NCBI RefSeq assembly: GCF_041200175.1
Contig: NZ_CP165727.1
Location: 1,426,001-1,490,000 of the forward strand
From: Streptomyces sp. R33
Lineage (GTDB): Bacteria; Actinomycetota; Actinomycetes; Streptomycetales; Streptomycetaceae
Reading direction: 5' to 3'
Length of the DNA stretch: 64,000 nt
Shown: positions 49,813 to 58,760 of the stretch, in pieces
How positions within the stretch are numbered: the first letter of the stretch is position 1
How the letters are laid out: each line of letters begins with the position of its first letter
Position numbers and translations under genes: made by a program
Notes under the pieces: generated by a model
Database searches by the model: none
Seen by the model: only the letters and a program-made list of their open reading frames with translations
What the model was told of the DNA's origin: nothing

Positions 49813-50805
49813 ATGTCGGACGAGAGAGCCGAACGCATCGCGGATTTCATCGAGCCGCTACGGGTGCGACCGGGGTCGAAGGTGCACCTGGAGCGGGACT
49901 TCGATCCCCGCTACAAGGCCGGTGTCAAGAAGCGGAACGCGGTCGAGCTGCTGCAGGCCGGCGTGTCCTTGCTCGCCGAGTACCAGGAGCGGCTGGCCGC
50001 CCAGCACACGTACGGGGTGGTGCTCTGTCTCCAGGCACTCGACGCCGGAGGCAAGGACGGGACGATCCGCCACGTGATGAGCGGGGTCAATCCCCAGGGC
50101 GTACGCGTCAGCAGCTTCAAGGTGCCGTCCTCCGAGGAGCTCGACCACGACTACCTGTGGCGCTACGCCCAGCGGCTGCCAGCGCGCGGCGAGATCGCCA
50201 TCTTCAACCGCTCGCACTACGAGGAAGTCCTCGTGGTACGGGTCCACCCCGAGAACCTCGTCCGGCAGAAGCTGCCGGAGGGCTCGTTCGGACCGGGCAT
50301 CTGGGACCGGCGTTACCGGGAGATCAACCGCTGGGAGCGGTACCTCACGGACAACGGGTTCAAGGTGGTGAAGATCTTCCTCAACCTGTCCAAGGAGGAG
50401 CAGCGCACCCGCTTCCTGAAGCGGATCGACCTGCCGGAGAAGAACTGGAAGTTCTCCGCCGCCGACGTCCGGGAGCGGCGCCGGTGGGACGACTACCAGG
50501 AAGCGTTCTCCGAGATGCTGTCCGCCACGAGTACGCGGTGGGCTCCGTGGTACGTCGTACCGGCGGACCGGAAGTGGTTCGCGCGGATCTGCGCGGCGGC
50601 GGTCCTCGCGCACACCCTGATGGAGATCGATCCCCAGTACCCCGATGTGGGGGAAGAGGCACGCAAGGACCTCCTCGTCACCAAACGGGGGCTGGAGCGC
50701 GAGGCCCCCGCCGGGGCCGTGGCCGATCCGTACACCACCCGGCACCCGTCGGCGGGACACGGGCACCGCAAGGGACGCAAGGGGCGGGGGAAGAAGCGCG
50801 GCTAG
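49813..50805 (+). CDS. Polyphosphate kinase 2 family protein
   Basis: A 330-residue member of the PPK2 family, which transfers phosphate between polyphosphate and nucleotides. The Walker A-like loop is LQALDAGGKDGTIRHVMSGVNPQG, the lid and Walker B regions are HDYLWRYAQRLPARGEIAIFNRSHYEEVLVVRVHP and KIFLNLSKEEQRTRFLKRIDLPEKNWKFS, all typical of one-domain enzymes acting on nucleoside mono- or diphosphates. The C-terminal tail is His/Lys/Arg-rich (HGHRKGRKGRGKKRG) and may contact polyphosphate. The ATG at 49813 follows AGGTGA; a GTG at 49810 is equally near. The adjacent ATPase gene follows 63 bases later. Confidence 0.9.
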   Translation: MSDERAERIADFIEPLRVRPGSKVHLERDFDPRYKAGVKKRNAVELLQAGVSLLAEYQERLAAQHTYGVVLCLQALDAGGKDGTIRHVMSGVNPQGVRVSSFKVPSSEELDHDYLWRYAQRLPARGEIAIFNRSHYEEVLVVRVHPENLVRQKLPEGSFGPGIWDRRYREINRWERYLTDNGFKVVKIFLNLSKEEQRTRFLKRIDLPEKNWKFSAADVRERRRWDDYQEAFSEMLSATSTRWAPWYVVPADRKWFARICAAAVLAHTLMEIDPQYPDVGEEARKDLLVTKRGLEREAPAGAVADPYTTRHPSAGHGHRKGRKGRGKKRG

Positions 50806-50868
50806 CGACCCTCGGACGGCGCGCGAACGGCCCGGACGCGTCCGCGGCCCCGTATCGGAGGCAGAACC

Positions 50869-53589
50869 ATGACTATGCGGTCGGACTCTGTGGCAGAACA
50901 GCCCCGGGCTGGCGGGGACGGCTGGTACACGCGCTCTCCCGAGCAGGTCGTGGCGGCGTTCGGTGTCGATCCCGCGGTCGGTCTGTCCGCGGCGCGGGCC
51001 GCCGAACTCCTGACCGCACACGGTCCGAACGCGCTGCCCGAGGAGCAGCGGACTCCCGCCTGGCGGCGGTTCCTCGCGCAGTACCGCAGTTACATGCAGA
51101 TCGTCCTGGTGGCCGCGGCGATCGTCTCGCTGGTCATCCACGAGTGGACCACCGGGATCCTGCTGGTCGTGCTGACGCTGCTGAACGCGGTCGTGGGCCT
51201 GCGCCAGGAGGGCAAGGCCGAGAGCGCCATGAACGCGCTGAAGTCGATGATGAAGGCGACGGCACGGGTGCGCAGGGACGGTACGGAGGCCGAGATCCCC
51301 GCGGAACAGCTCGTCGACGGCGATGTCGTGCTCATCTCCGCCGGGGACCAGGTGCCCGCGGACGGACGGCTCATCAAGGCCAGCGCCCTGCAGATCGACG
51401 AGTCGGCACTCACCGGGGAAAGCGTTCCCGCCGCGAAGGACACCGGCCCGCTGGCCGGCAGCCGGCTGTCGCCCGGCGACCAGACCAATACCGCGTTCAT
51501 GAACACTCCGGTCACCCACGGCAGCGGCGTCATGGTCGTCACCGCGACCGGCGCGGACACCGAGCTCGGCAAGATCTCGGGCATGCTGTCGGCCACCGAG
51601 AAGGAGGTGCCGCCGCTCACCAAGGAGCTCGACCGGCTGACCCTGTGGATCACGGGGGCGGCGGGCCTCACCATGATCGTGATGTTCGCCCTGGGGCGCC
51701 AGCGGGACCAGGCCTGGGACGTCCTGTTCGTCAGCGCGGTCTCGCTGGCCATCGCGGCCATCCCCGAGGCCCTGCCGACCGTGACCCAGGCGATCCTTTC
51801 CGTCGGGAGCCTGAACCTGGCGAAGCGGCACGCCATCGTGAAGGAACTGCCGTCGGTCGAGACGCTGGCGTTCACCTCCGCGATCAACTCGGACAAGACC
51901 GGCACCCTGACGATGAACCAGATGACCGCCGTCGAAGTGCTGAGCCCCACCGACCGGTACACCGTGTCGGGCACCGGCTACGGACTCGAAGGCAGGATCC
52001 ACCACGCTGCCGGGTCCGGCGCCGGGATCGAGGACGCGATCCTGCCGTACGTGGTGGCCAGCGACGCCAAGCTGGTGGACGGCGAGGTGGTGGGCGATCC
52101 CACCGAGGGCGCGCTGCTGGTGCTCGCGCACAAGGCCGGCCTGGACACCGACGCCACCAGGGACGCGCTTCCCCGGCTCGCCACCCTCCCGTTCGACCCC
52201 GGGTACAAGCTGATGGCCACGTTCCATTCGGCGGCCGACGCCTCCGGGCGGCAGGTCGTGCGCTGCTTCGTGAAAGGGGCGGCCCCGGCGGTCATGGCGC
52301 GGGCCTCCACCGCGCTCGCGGCGGGCGAAAGCGTCCCGTGGGACGCCGATCTGCTCCGCCGGGCCGAGGCCCAGAGCGAGCGGATGGGCGGCGAGGGGCG
52401 CCGGGTGATGGCCGCGGCCACCCGTGACCTGGACCCGGCCGGCTTCGATCCGGAGGGCGACCTGCTCGCGTACGTCACCGAGCTGCGGATGACCAGTCTC
52501 GTCGGCATGGTCGATCCGCCCCGCGAGGAGGCCAGGGCCGCGGTGGCCGCCGCCCGGGCGGCGCACATCAGGGTGCGCCTGGTGACCGGGGACGACGTCA
52601 CCACGGGGGCGGCGATCGCCCGGCAGATCGGCATCCCCGGCGAGGCGGTGCTCGGCGCCGACTTCGCCGCCATGGGCGAGGAGGAACAGCTCGCCCGTAT
52701 CGAGGGGATCGGCGTGGTGGGGCGGGTCGCGCCGGAGCACAAGGTCCTGCTCGCGAACACGCTCAAGAAGAGGGGCGAGGTCGTGGCGATGACCGGGGAC
52801 GGCGTCAACGACGCTCCCGCCATCAAGGCCGCCGACATCGGTATCGCCATGGGCAGCGGCACGGACGTGGCGAAGAACGCCGGACGCATGATCCTCTCCG
52901 ACGACAACTTCGCCACCATCGTCTACGCCGTGGAGCAGGGCCGGACGATCTACGACAACCTCACCAAGTACATCCGGTTCGTGCTGCTCCTGCTGGTCAC
53001 CTTCGTGCTGACGTTCCTCGGCGCCACGGTCTTCAACATCGCCGCCGGTGAACCGTTCACCCCGCCGCAGGTGCTCTGGATCCACTTCGTCGTCAACGCC
53101 TCCTTCGGCTTCGCGCTCGGTTTCGACCGGGAGAGCGCCGGACTCATGCGGCGCCGGCCGCGTCCGCGCGGGGAATCGGTGCTCACGCGGCCCGTGCTGG
53201 TCACGGTCGGGCTGGGCGGGCTGGCGATCACCGTCCTGCTGCTCGGCCTGATCCAGCTCGGCGAAGCCCGCTACGACAGCATCGCGACGGGCCGGTCGAT
53301 CGCGTTCACGGCCTTCTCGCTCTGCCTGATCGTGGCCGCCTTCGAATGCCGCAGCGAGACGGAATCCGTGCTGACGACCTCCACGTTCGACAGCAAGCAG
53401 ATGAACTGGGTCGCCCTGGCCCAGTTCGTCCTCTCCGTACTGGTGACCCAGATGGACGGCTTCCAGCGCCTGCTCGGGACGACCGACATCGACGCGAGGC
53501 AGTTCGGCTGGGCGCTGCTGGCCGCACTGGCACTGCTGCTCGTATGGGAACTGGGCAAGCTCGTGGCCCGCCGGTCGAGGGCCGCGTGA
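50869..53589 (+). CDS. P2-type cation-transporting ATPase
   Basis: A 906-residue P-type pump of the calcium-like (P2A) group. In order: N-terminal actuator part, TGES motif (LTGESVPAAKD), PEALP in helix 4, phosphorylation Asp342 in SDKTGTLT, nucleotide-binding KGAAPAVM, hinge TGDGVNDAPAIK, and a C-terminal six-helix region. It should export or import Ca2+ or another divalent ion using ATP. GGAGG upstream of ATG 50869 supports this start. The sulfate-type transporter gene starts 13 bases after its stop, so both are probably on one transcript. The ion is not certain. Confidence 0.9.
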   Translation: MTMRSDSVAEQPRAGGDGWYTRSPEQVVAAFGVDPAVGLSAARAAELLTAHGPNALPEEQRTPAWRRFLAQYRSYMQIVLVAAAIVSLVIHEWTTGILLVVLTLLNAVVGLRQEGKAESAMNALKSMMKATARVRRDGTEAEIPAEQLVDGDVVLISAGDQVPADGRLIKASALQIDESALTGESVPAAKDTGPLAGSRLSPGDQTNTAFMNTPVTHGSGVMVVTATGADTELGKISGMLSATEKEVPPLTKELDRLTLWITGAAGLTMIVMFALGRQRDQAWDVLFVSAVSLAIAAIPEALPTVTQAILSVGSLNLAKRHAIVKELPSVETLAFTSAINSDKTGTLTMNQMTAVEVLSPTDRYTVSGTGYGLEGRIHHAAGSGAGIEDAILPYVVASDAKLVDGEVVGDPTEGALLVLAHKAGLDTDATRDALPRLATLPFDPGYKLMATFHSAADASGRQVVRCFVKGAAPAVMARASTALAAGESVPWDADLLRRAEAQSERMGGEGRRVMAAATRDLDPAGFDPEGDLLAYVTELRMTSLVGMVDPPREEARAAVAAARAAHIRVRLVTGDDVTTGAAIARQIGIPGEAVLGADFAAMGEEEQLARIEGIGVVGRVAPEHKVLLANTLKKRGEVVAMTGDGVNDAPAIKAADIGIAMGSGTDVAKNAGRMILSDDNFATIVYAVEQGRTIYDNLTKYIRFVLLLLVTFVLTFLGATVFNIAAGEPFTPPQVLWIHFVVNASFGFALGFDRESAGLMRRRPRPRGESVLTRPVLVTVGLGGLAITVLLLGLIQLGEARYDSIATGRSIAFTAFSLCLIVAAFECRSETESVLTTSTFDSKQMNWVALAQFVLSVLVTQMDGFQRLLGTTDIDARQFGWALLAALALLLVWELGKLVARRSRAA

Positions 53590-53602
53590 GAAAGGCGCGC
53601 AA

Positions 53603-55372
53603 GTGACCACCCGGCACCACGGCCACGGGGTCCTCTCCCGCTTCCGGGCGGTTCCCGGGATCCGCGCGGTCTCGGCCTACCGGCGGGAGTGGCTCGTCAA
53701 GGACCTGGTCGCGGGAGTCGTCCTGACCACGCTGCTGGTGCCGCAGGGCATGGCGTACGCCGAGCTGGCGGGCCTGCCGGCCATCACCGGCCTGTACACG
53801 ACGATCCTCTGCCTGCTCGGATACGCGGTGTTCGGCCCCTCCCGGATCCTGGTGCTCGGCCCGGACTCCTCGCTGGGGCCGATGATCGCCGCCACCGTGC
53901 TGCCCCTGGTGGCCGCCGGCGGGGATCCCGACCGGGCCGTCGCGCTGGCGTCGATGCTCGCGGTCATGGTGGCGGCGATCATGATCCTGGCCTCGGTGGC
54001 GAAGCTCGGCTTCATCGCCGACCTGATCTCCAAACCGACGATGATCGGCTACATGAACGGTCTGGCGCTGACCATCCTGATCGGCCAGCTGCCCAAGCTG
54101 CTCGGCTTCAAGGTGGAGGCGGACAACCTGATCGGCGAGTGCGCCGGCCTCGTGCGGAAAATCGCCGACGGGGCGGTGGTACCGGCCTCCGCCGCCGTGG
54201 GCCTCGGCGGGATCGCCCTGATCCTGGTCCTGCAGCGTTTCCTGCCGAAGATCCCCGCAGTGCTCGTGATGGTGGTCCTGGCCATCGGCGCGACCGCCGC
54301 CTTCGACCTGGACGAGCACGGCGTCGGCCTGGTCGGGGTACTGCCCGAGGGCTTCCCGCCGTTCACGATCCCCGAAGTGCGGCTCGCCGACCTGGCGCCG
54401 CTGCTCGGGGGTGCACTGGGCATCGCCCTGGTGTCCTTGGCCGACACGATCTCCAACGCGTCCGCCTTCGCGGCGCGTACGGGCCAGGAGGTCCGCGGCA
54501 ACCAGGAGATGGCGGGCGTCGGTGCGGCCAACCTGGCGGCCGCCCTCTTCCAGGGCTTCCCCGTCAGCACCAGCGGGTCCCGGACGGCGGTGGCGGAGCG
54601 GGCGGGCGCCAGGAGCCAGCTCACCGGGGTCGTCGGAGCGGCGCTCATCGTCCTCATGCTCGTGCTGGCTCCGGGCCTGTTCCGCAACCTGCCCCAGCCG
54701 GCCCTGGCCGCCGTGGTCATCACCGCGTCGCTGTCGCTGGCCGACATCCCCGGGGCCGTACGGCTGTGGCGGCAGGACCGGGCGGAGTTCCTGCTGTGCT
54801 TCGCGGCCTTCGCCGGCGTGGCCCTGCTCGGTGTGCTGCCCGGGATCGCCGTCGCCGTGGGCCTGTCCGTACTCAACGTCTTCCGGCGCGCCTGGTGGCC
54901 GTACGACACCGTACTGGGGCGGGTGCAGGGCCTGGAGGGCTACCACGACATCCGCTCCTACCCGCAGGCCGAGCAGCTGCCGGGCCTGGTGATCTACCGG
55001 TTCGACGCCCCGCTGTTCTTCGCCAACGCCAGGGCCTTCCGGGACGAGGTCAGGCGACTGGCCGGCGCGGACCCGCGGCCGAGCTGGATCGTGATCGCGG
55101 CGGAGCCCATGACCGACGTGGACACCACCGCCGCCGACGTCCTGGAAGAGCTCGACGAGGCGCTCAACGCGGATGACATCCACCTCGTGTTCGCCGAGCT
55201 CAAGGACCCGGTGCGGCGGAAGATCGAGCGGTACGAACTCACCCGGACCATCGACCCCGCGCACTTCTACCCCACCGTCGAGACCGCCGTCGCCGCCTTC
55301 CGCCTGCGCACCGGGGCGCAATGGTCACCCGGGCCCGGGGCCGGCCCGCCCCCGCCCGCCGACGGCAAGTGA
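53603..55372 (+). CDS. SulP-family anion transporter with STAS domain
   Basis: A 589-residue SLC26/SulP transporter. The N-terminal half has about twelve to fourteen membrane segments, with the family block VLTTLLVPQGMAYAELAGLPAITGLY and GLFQGFPVSTSGSRTAVAE-type loop. The C-terminal 130 residues form a STAS domain (GLVIYRFDAPLFFANARAFRDEV and DVDTTAADVLEELDE). Substrates may be sulfate, bicarbonate or dicarboxylates. The GTG start lies 13 bases after the P-type ATPase gene. It converges with the lipid kinase-like gene across a 33-base GC-rich spacer. Confidence 0.9.
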   Translation: MTTRHHGHGVLSRFRAVPGIRAVSAYRREWLVKDLVAGVVLTTLLVPQGMAYAELAGLPAITGLYTTILCLLGYAVFGPSRILVLGPDSSLGPMIAATVLPLVAAGGDPDRAVALASMLAVMVAAIMILASVAKLGFIADLISKPTMIGYMNGLALTILIGQLPKLLGFKVEADNLIGECAGLVRKIADGAVVPASAAVGLGGIALILVLQRFLPKIPAVLVMVVLAIGATAAFDLDEHGVGLVGVLPEGFPPFTIPEVRLADLAPLLGGALGIALVSLADTISNASAFAARTGQEVRGNQEMAGVGAANLAAALFQGFPVSTSGSRTAVAERAGARSQLTGVVGAALIVLMLVLAPGLFRNLPQPALAAVVITASLSLADIPGAVRLWRQDRAEFLLCFAAFAGVALLGVLPGIAVAVGLSVLNVFRRAWWPYDTVLGRVQGLEGYHDIRSYPQAEQLPGLVIYRFDAPLFFANARAFRDEVRRLAGADPRPSWIVIAAEPMTDVDTTAADVLEELDEALNADDIHLVFAELKDPVRRKIERYELTRTIDPAHFYPTVETAVAAFRLRTGAQWSPGPGAGPPPPADGK

Positions 55373-55405
55373 CCGCCCGCCCCCGGCGCCGGCGCGGTGC
55401 GCCGC

Positions 55406-56746
55406 TCAGGCGGGGTCGCGTCCCGCGGCGGTCCGCCCCATGGTCAGCGCCAGCCGCCGCACCCGGCGCCAGTCCATCGGCGGCGCGGCGCGCGGCACGC
55501 CGGGACGGTGCCGGGGCACCCGCACGCGCAGGGCGCCGGACGCGATGCGGCAGCGCACGGGAGTGGACAGCACCAGGGCCTCCCCGTCGACGCCGACGGG
55601 GATGGCGGGAGCGTCGGAGTCGACGACGACCTCACGGGTGGTGACGGCGGTCAGCCCGCGGTCCTGCCTGCCGTGCAGCAGCAGCCCGGCCGCTTCGGCG
55701 GCGCTCGCGACGTCCACGCCGAGCACCCCCAGCTCGCCGGAGTCCAGTCGCTCCCGGCGCCCGACCCCCGCCGGATCCCCTCTCCGATAGGGGTTGTTGC
55801 TCACCAGCACGGCCTGGGGGCCGTCCAGGGCCAGGGCATCCGCACGGACGCTCAGCCGCGCGCCAGTGGCGTGGGTCAGCAGGGCCGGCAGCATCTCGAG
55901 CATGGTGCGGGCCTTGTCGTCACGGTAGGCCGGACTCTGCACGACCTCCGCGTACACGCCGAACGAGGCGCTGTTGACGAAGACGCGGCCCGGGTTCCCG
56001 GCCGCCGGTTCTCCCTCGTGGAGGTACCCGAGGTCGACGCGCAGTTCGACGCCGTCGGTCAGTGCCTCCAGACACCGGGAGGGATCCTGCCGGTCGAGGC
56101 CCAGGTCCATCGCGAAGTGGTTGCGCGTGCCCGCGCTGATCACCATGAACGGAATGTCGTACTCCACGGCCACGGCGGCGACCAGGGCCTGCGTACCGTC
56201 GCCGCCTGCGACACCCAGCAGGTCGGCCCCGCCCTCGACGGCCTGCCGCGCCAGCTCGGCCACGTCCTGCCGGTGGTCCGGATCGAGTACGACGACCTCG
56301 GCACCGAGGTCCCTGGCCCGCTCCGCCAGGCGGAACTTCCCGACCTTTCCGCCACCCGAGCGCGGATTCATGATCACGAACGGCCGCTCGGCCCGGACGA
56401 CGGAGCGCTCCGGCATGCCCGGCGCGGAGTCCCCGGCAAGGGCGGCGCTGCCCGCTGCCACGGCCAGCGCCCACAGGGCGAGGGAGGCCAGGACGACCCA
56501 CAGCAGCCCGGCGGCCGAGTACAGCAGCAGGACGGCGACCGGCGCGAGGACCACCAGCAGCCCGGCGAGCACCCTGATCCAGCCGGTGTGGGTGAGCATC
56601 CACCACACGCCAGCCGCCGTGAGGACCAGTCCCGCCCACCCCAGCGCCATCAGCACGAGGCTCGCGAGGCCGCCGAACACCACCAGCACCGCGAGCGCCG
56701 CCAGGCCCGTCACCAGGGCCAGGCGCGCGGTCCACCGCCTGCTCAT
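55406..56746 (-). CDS. Diacylglycerol kinase-catalytic domain protein with membrane N-terminus
   Basis: A 446-residue protein. The first 105 residues hold about four membrane helices. The rest is a DAGK/YegS-type lipid kinase domain with FVIMNPRSGGGKVGKF (nucleotide loop), the catalytic GVAGGDGTQ, and GTRNHFAMDLGLD, followed by a beta-rich part (ELRVDLGYLHEGE, FVNSASFGVYAEVV). It would phosphorylate a lipid such as diacylglycerol or a ceramide-like compound at the membrane. GGAGG lies ahead of ATG 56746. It may serve membrane lipid turnover. Confidence 0.88.
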   Translation of the reverse strand: MSRRWTARLALVTGLAALAVLVVFGGLASLVLMALGWAGLVLTAAGVWWMLTHTGWIRVLAGLLVVLAPVAVLLLYSAAGLLWVVLASLALWALAVAAGSAALAGDSAPGMPERSVVRAERPFVIMNPRSGGGKVGKFRLAERARDLGAEVVVLDPDHRQDVAELARQAVEGGADLLGVAGGDGTQALVAAVAVEYDIPFMVISAGTRNHFAMDLGLDRQDPSRCLEALTDGVELRVDLGYLHEGEPAAGNPGRVFVNSASFGVYAEVVQSPAYRDDKARTMLEMLPALLTHATGARLSVRADALALDGPQAVLVSNNPYRRGDPAGVGRRERLDSGELGVLGVDVASAAEAAGLLLHGRQDRGLTAVTTREVVVDSDAPAIPVGVDGEALVLSTPVRCRIASGALRVRVPRHRPGVPRAAPPMDWRRVRRLALTMGRTAAGRDPA

Positions 56747-57153
56747 GGGACAACCTCCCGCCGCTTCACCGGTCACCGGCTGCCGGTCAGCAGTCGGGCA
56801 CCCCCTTCAGGCTACGAGCGCCACCCCCGCACGGCCTGCCCATCGCACTGCGCGAGCGGGCATCGTCCGCACCGGATCCCGCCAGCTGGTCGTCACCGAC
56901 CTCGAACCGCTGCGGCTGCTCGCCGGCGGCGGGCCGCCCGCACCGCGGCCGCGTGTGTAAACGGCTACATGCTTCATGAAGCGGCCGTGCACCGGCTGGT
57001 GAGCGCGGACATCAAGGGGTCGGGGCAGCTCGACCAGCACGCCAAACTCCGGTCGCGGCCGGCGCCGTGCGCGGCGGACGGGCGCGTACGCGAAGACGCC
57101 CGGCCGGGAGGTCCCGGCCGGGCGTCTTCGCGTGTCTGCTGCCTGCTGGTGGC
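56747..57153. other. Gene-free stretch with a strong hairpin and a small palindrome
   Basis: No convincing gene is seen. It holds the divergent promoter side of the lipid kinase gene, a 12-bp perfect palindrome GCTTCATGAAGC at 56971-56982 in a locally less GC-rich patch, and the terminator at 57088-57133. Open frames through here are antisense shadows. Confidence 0.6.
57088..57133 (-). terminator. Long perfect hairpin downstream of the SLT gene
   Basis: A perfect 21-bp stem (57088-57108 with 57113-57133) with a four-base loop lies 20 bases past the end of the secreted SLT-like gene. It is the longest hairpin in the window and a very likely terminator for that gene. Confidence 0.9.
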
Positions 57154-57558
57154 TCAGTACCAGTGGTGGGTCTGCCAGAAGTTCCAGGCACCGACGGGGC
57201 TGCCGTAGCGGGAGTTCATGTAGTCCAGGCCCCACTTGATCTGGGTGGCCGGGTTGGTCTTCCAGTCGGCACCCGCGGAGGCCATCTTCGAGGCCGGCAG
57301 GGCCTGGACCAGGCCGTAGGCGCCCGAGGAGGCGTTGGTGGCGGTGTGGTCCCAGCCGCTCTCACGGGAAACGATGTTGTTGAACGCCGCGAACTGCGCC
57401 GGGTCCTTGATCATCTGCTGGGCGATCGCCTTGGCGCTCGTCGGGGCCGCCTGGGCGGGAACCGTGGCGAGCATCGAGCCGGCGACGCCCAGGGCGACGA
57501 TGGAGCCGGCGAGGGTCTTCTTGGAAGCGGCGATGCGGCGGATGACAGCGTGGGACAC
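57154..57558 (-). CDS. Secreted lytic transglycosylase-like (SLT) protein
   Basis: A 134-residue exported protein: signal peptide (RRIAASKKTLAGSIVALGVAGSMLATVPAQA), then a small SLT/lysozyme-type domain with NNIVSRESGWDHTATNASSGAYGLVQALP, where the Glu of SRESGW is the catalytic acid, and NPATQIKWGLDYMNSRYGSPVGAWNFW. It should cleave glycan strands in the cell wall. Size and layout match small Streptomyces wall hydrolases. The GTG at 57558 has GGAAGG upstream. The long leader upstream may contain a riboswitch. Confidence 0.88.
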   Translation of the reverse strand: MSHAVIRRIAASKKTLAGSIVALGVAGSMLATVPAQAAPTSAKAIAQQMIKDPAQFAAFNNIVSRESGWDHTATNASSGAYGLVQALPASKMASAGADWKTNPATQIKWGLDYMNSRYGSPVGAWNFWQTHHWY

Positions 57559-57974
57559 GGATGAACCTTCCGAAGGCGACAGGGACGGTCGCGGGCATGC
57601 CGAAGACATGCGTGAGCCACTCACACGGAGGAGAGGGATTCACCGGCAGCGGGTGAAGCACCCGTGCCGCCCGGCGACACATCCAGTTCTACGCACGTCC
57701 CGACCCCCTGGCAACGACCCCTCCTACTAGCCGCCCTCGCAGCGAGGGTCTACCACTCCCGAACCTTCCGGGACGGAACCCTGCAGATCGGACGGCACGA
57801 GGTGGGCGGCAGCGGGCCCTCAGGCAGCTACTACCCGCGTTCGTGTGTGACGTGGGCCCTATGGGGCGGCTCACCCCCAGAGCACCCCGATCTCACCGAA
57901 CGTCATCGCTCGTACACCTTCGAGAAGCCCGACCGGATGTCTGATTTAGGTAGAAATCAAAGGGAATGCCCGAC
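57559..57974 (-). promoter_or_regulatory. Leader of the SLT gene; possible c-di-AMP (ydaO-type) riboswitch
   Basis: This 416-base gap holds no gene. On the minus strand a hairpin (CGGGTG/CACCCG, 57650-57664) is followed by GGTGAATCC (57636-57644), a core word of ydaO-type riboswitches, which often precede wall hydrolases in actinomycetes. The downstream conserved GACAGC-type core was not found, so the assignment is weak. A CCCTCG/CGAGGG hairpin (57734-57748) and an AT-rich hairpin after the HAD gene (57942-57959) are also present. Confidence 0.3.
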
Positions 57975-58685
57975 CTAAGGCTGCCTTCCGTGCGGCCCGC
58001 CGGCCGGGACGCCCGCCAGGTGGTGCCAACCGCGCAGGCCGGCCTCCGCCAGCAGGTCCGGGTGGTCGCCGACGACGACCGGGTGGCCGACGAGGCGGAG
58101 AAGCCCCAGGTCGGAGACGTGGTCGCCGTAGGCGTGACACTCCTCAGGGCCGATGCCGCGCTCGGACAGGAGCTCGCGGGCGGCCCGGGCCTTGGCGTCA
58201 CCGATCATGGTCGCCAGTACTTCCCCGGTGTACACCCCGTCCCGGATCTCCGGGCGGGTGCACAGCACGATGTCGGCTCCGACGTGGGCGGCCACCGGGT
58301 CCAGAGCGGCGGGGAAGGAACCGGAGACGAGGACGGTGGCCAGCCCCCGCTCCCGGTGCGCCGTGAGCGCTGCAAGGACGTCCTGGTGGAAGAAGCCGCC
58401 CTGTCGCAGGTGCTGCGCGAACCACGCGCGGCCGACCGCCTGCGTCTGCTCGGCCGCGTAGCCGGCGAACCGCCGGTAGAAGAGCCGGTTGCCCTGTTCC
58501 CGGGGCAAGCCGGGGCGCAGCAGGTCGCGGGCGTCCCGGCGGAGCCTTTCCTGCTCCTGCGGGGTGTGCCCGACGGCTTCCAGAAAGAAGTCGTAGAAGT
58601 CGAACATGGTCTTGACGGTGGTGAGCGTCTCGTCGACGTCGAAGAATGCGACGGCGTGCGTGGTGCTCGGCAGTGCCGTGGTCAC
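57975..58685 (-). CDS. HAD-IB family phosphatase
   Basis: A 236-residue haloacid dehalogenase-type phosphatase of the SerB-like IB group. Motif I is FFDVDETLTTV with the nucleophile Asp, motif II is VLVSGSFPAAL, and motif III-IV is GDAKARAARELL with CHAYGDHVSDLGLL. It removes phosphate from a small molecule such as a lipid, sugar or precursor. The start is the GTG at 58685, with CGGAG upstream. It follows the AfsA-like gene by 75 bases and may dephosphorylate the phosphorylated intermediate that AfsA-type enzymes make. Confidence 0.87.
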   Translation of the reverse strand: MTTALPSTTHAVAFFDVDETLTTVKTMFDFYDFFLEAVGHTPQEQERLRRDARDLLRPGLPREQGNRLFYRRFAGYAAEQTQAVGRAWFAQHLRQGGFFHQDVLAALTAHRERGLATVLVSGSFPAALDPVAAHVGADIVLCTRPEIRDGVYTGEVLATMIGDAKARAARELLSERGIGPEECHAYGDHVSDLGLLRLVGHPVVVGDHPDLLAEAGLRGWHHLAGVPAGGPHGRQP

Positions 58686-58760
58686 GGAGAACTCCGGAGG
58701 CGAGAAGGGAGAGGGGAAAGGGAAGAGGGGACGGGAGGGGAAAGCCCGCATACGGAGGGC

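Noticed and set aside
49858..53610. Open minus-strand frame of 1250 codons opposite PPK2 and the P-type ATPase
   Set aside because: Low-complexity translation without motifs; spans two clear genes on the other strand, a shadow of codon bias.
56961..57208. Small plus-strand frame starting near 56970
   Set aside because: It runs through the terminator hairpin and antisense through the SLT gene; no ribosome-binding site.
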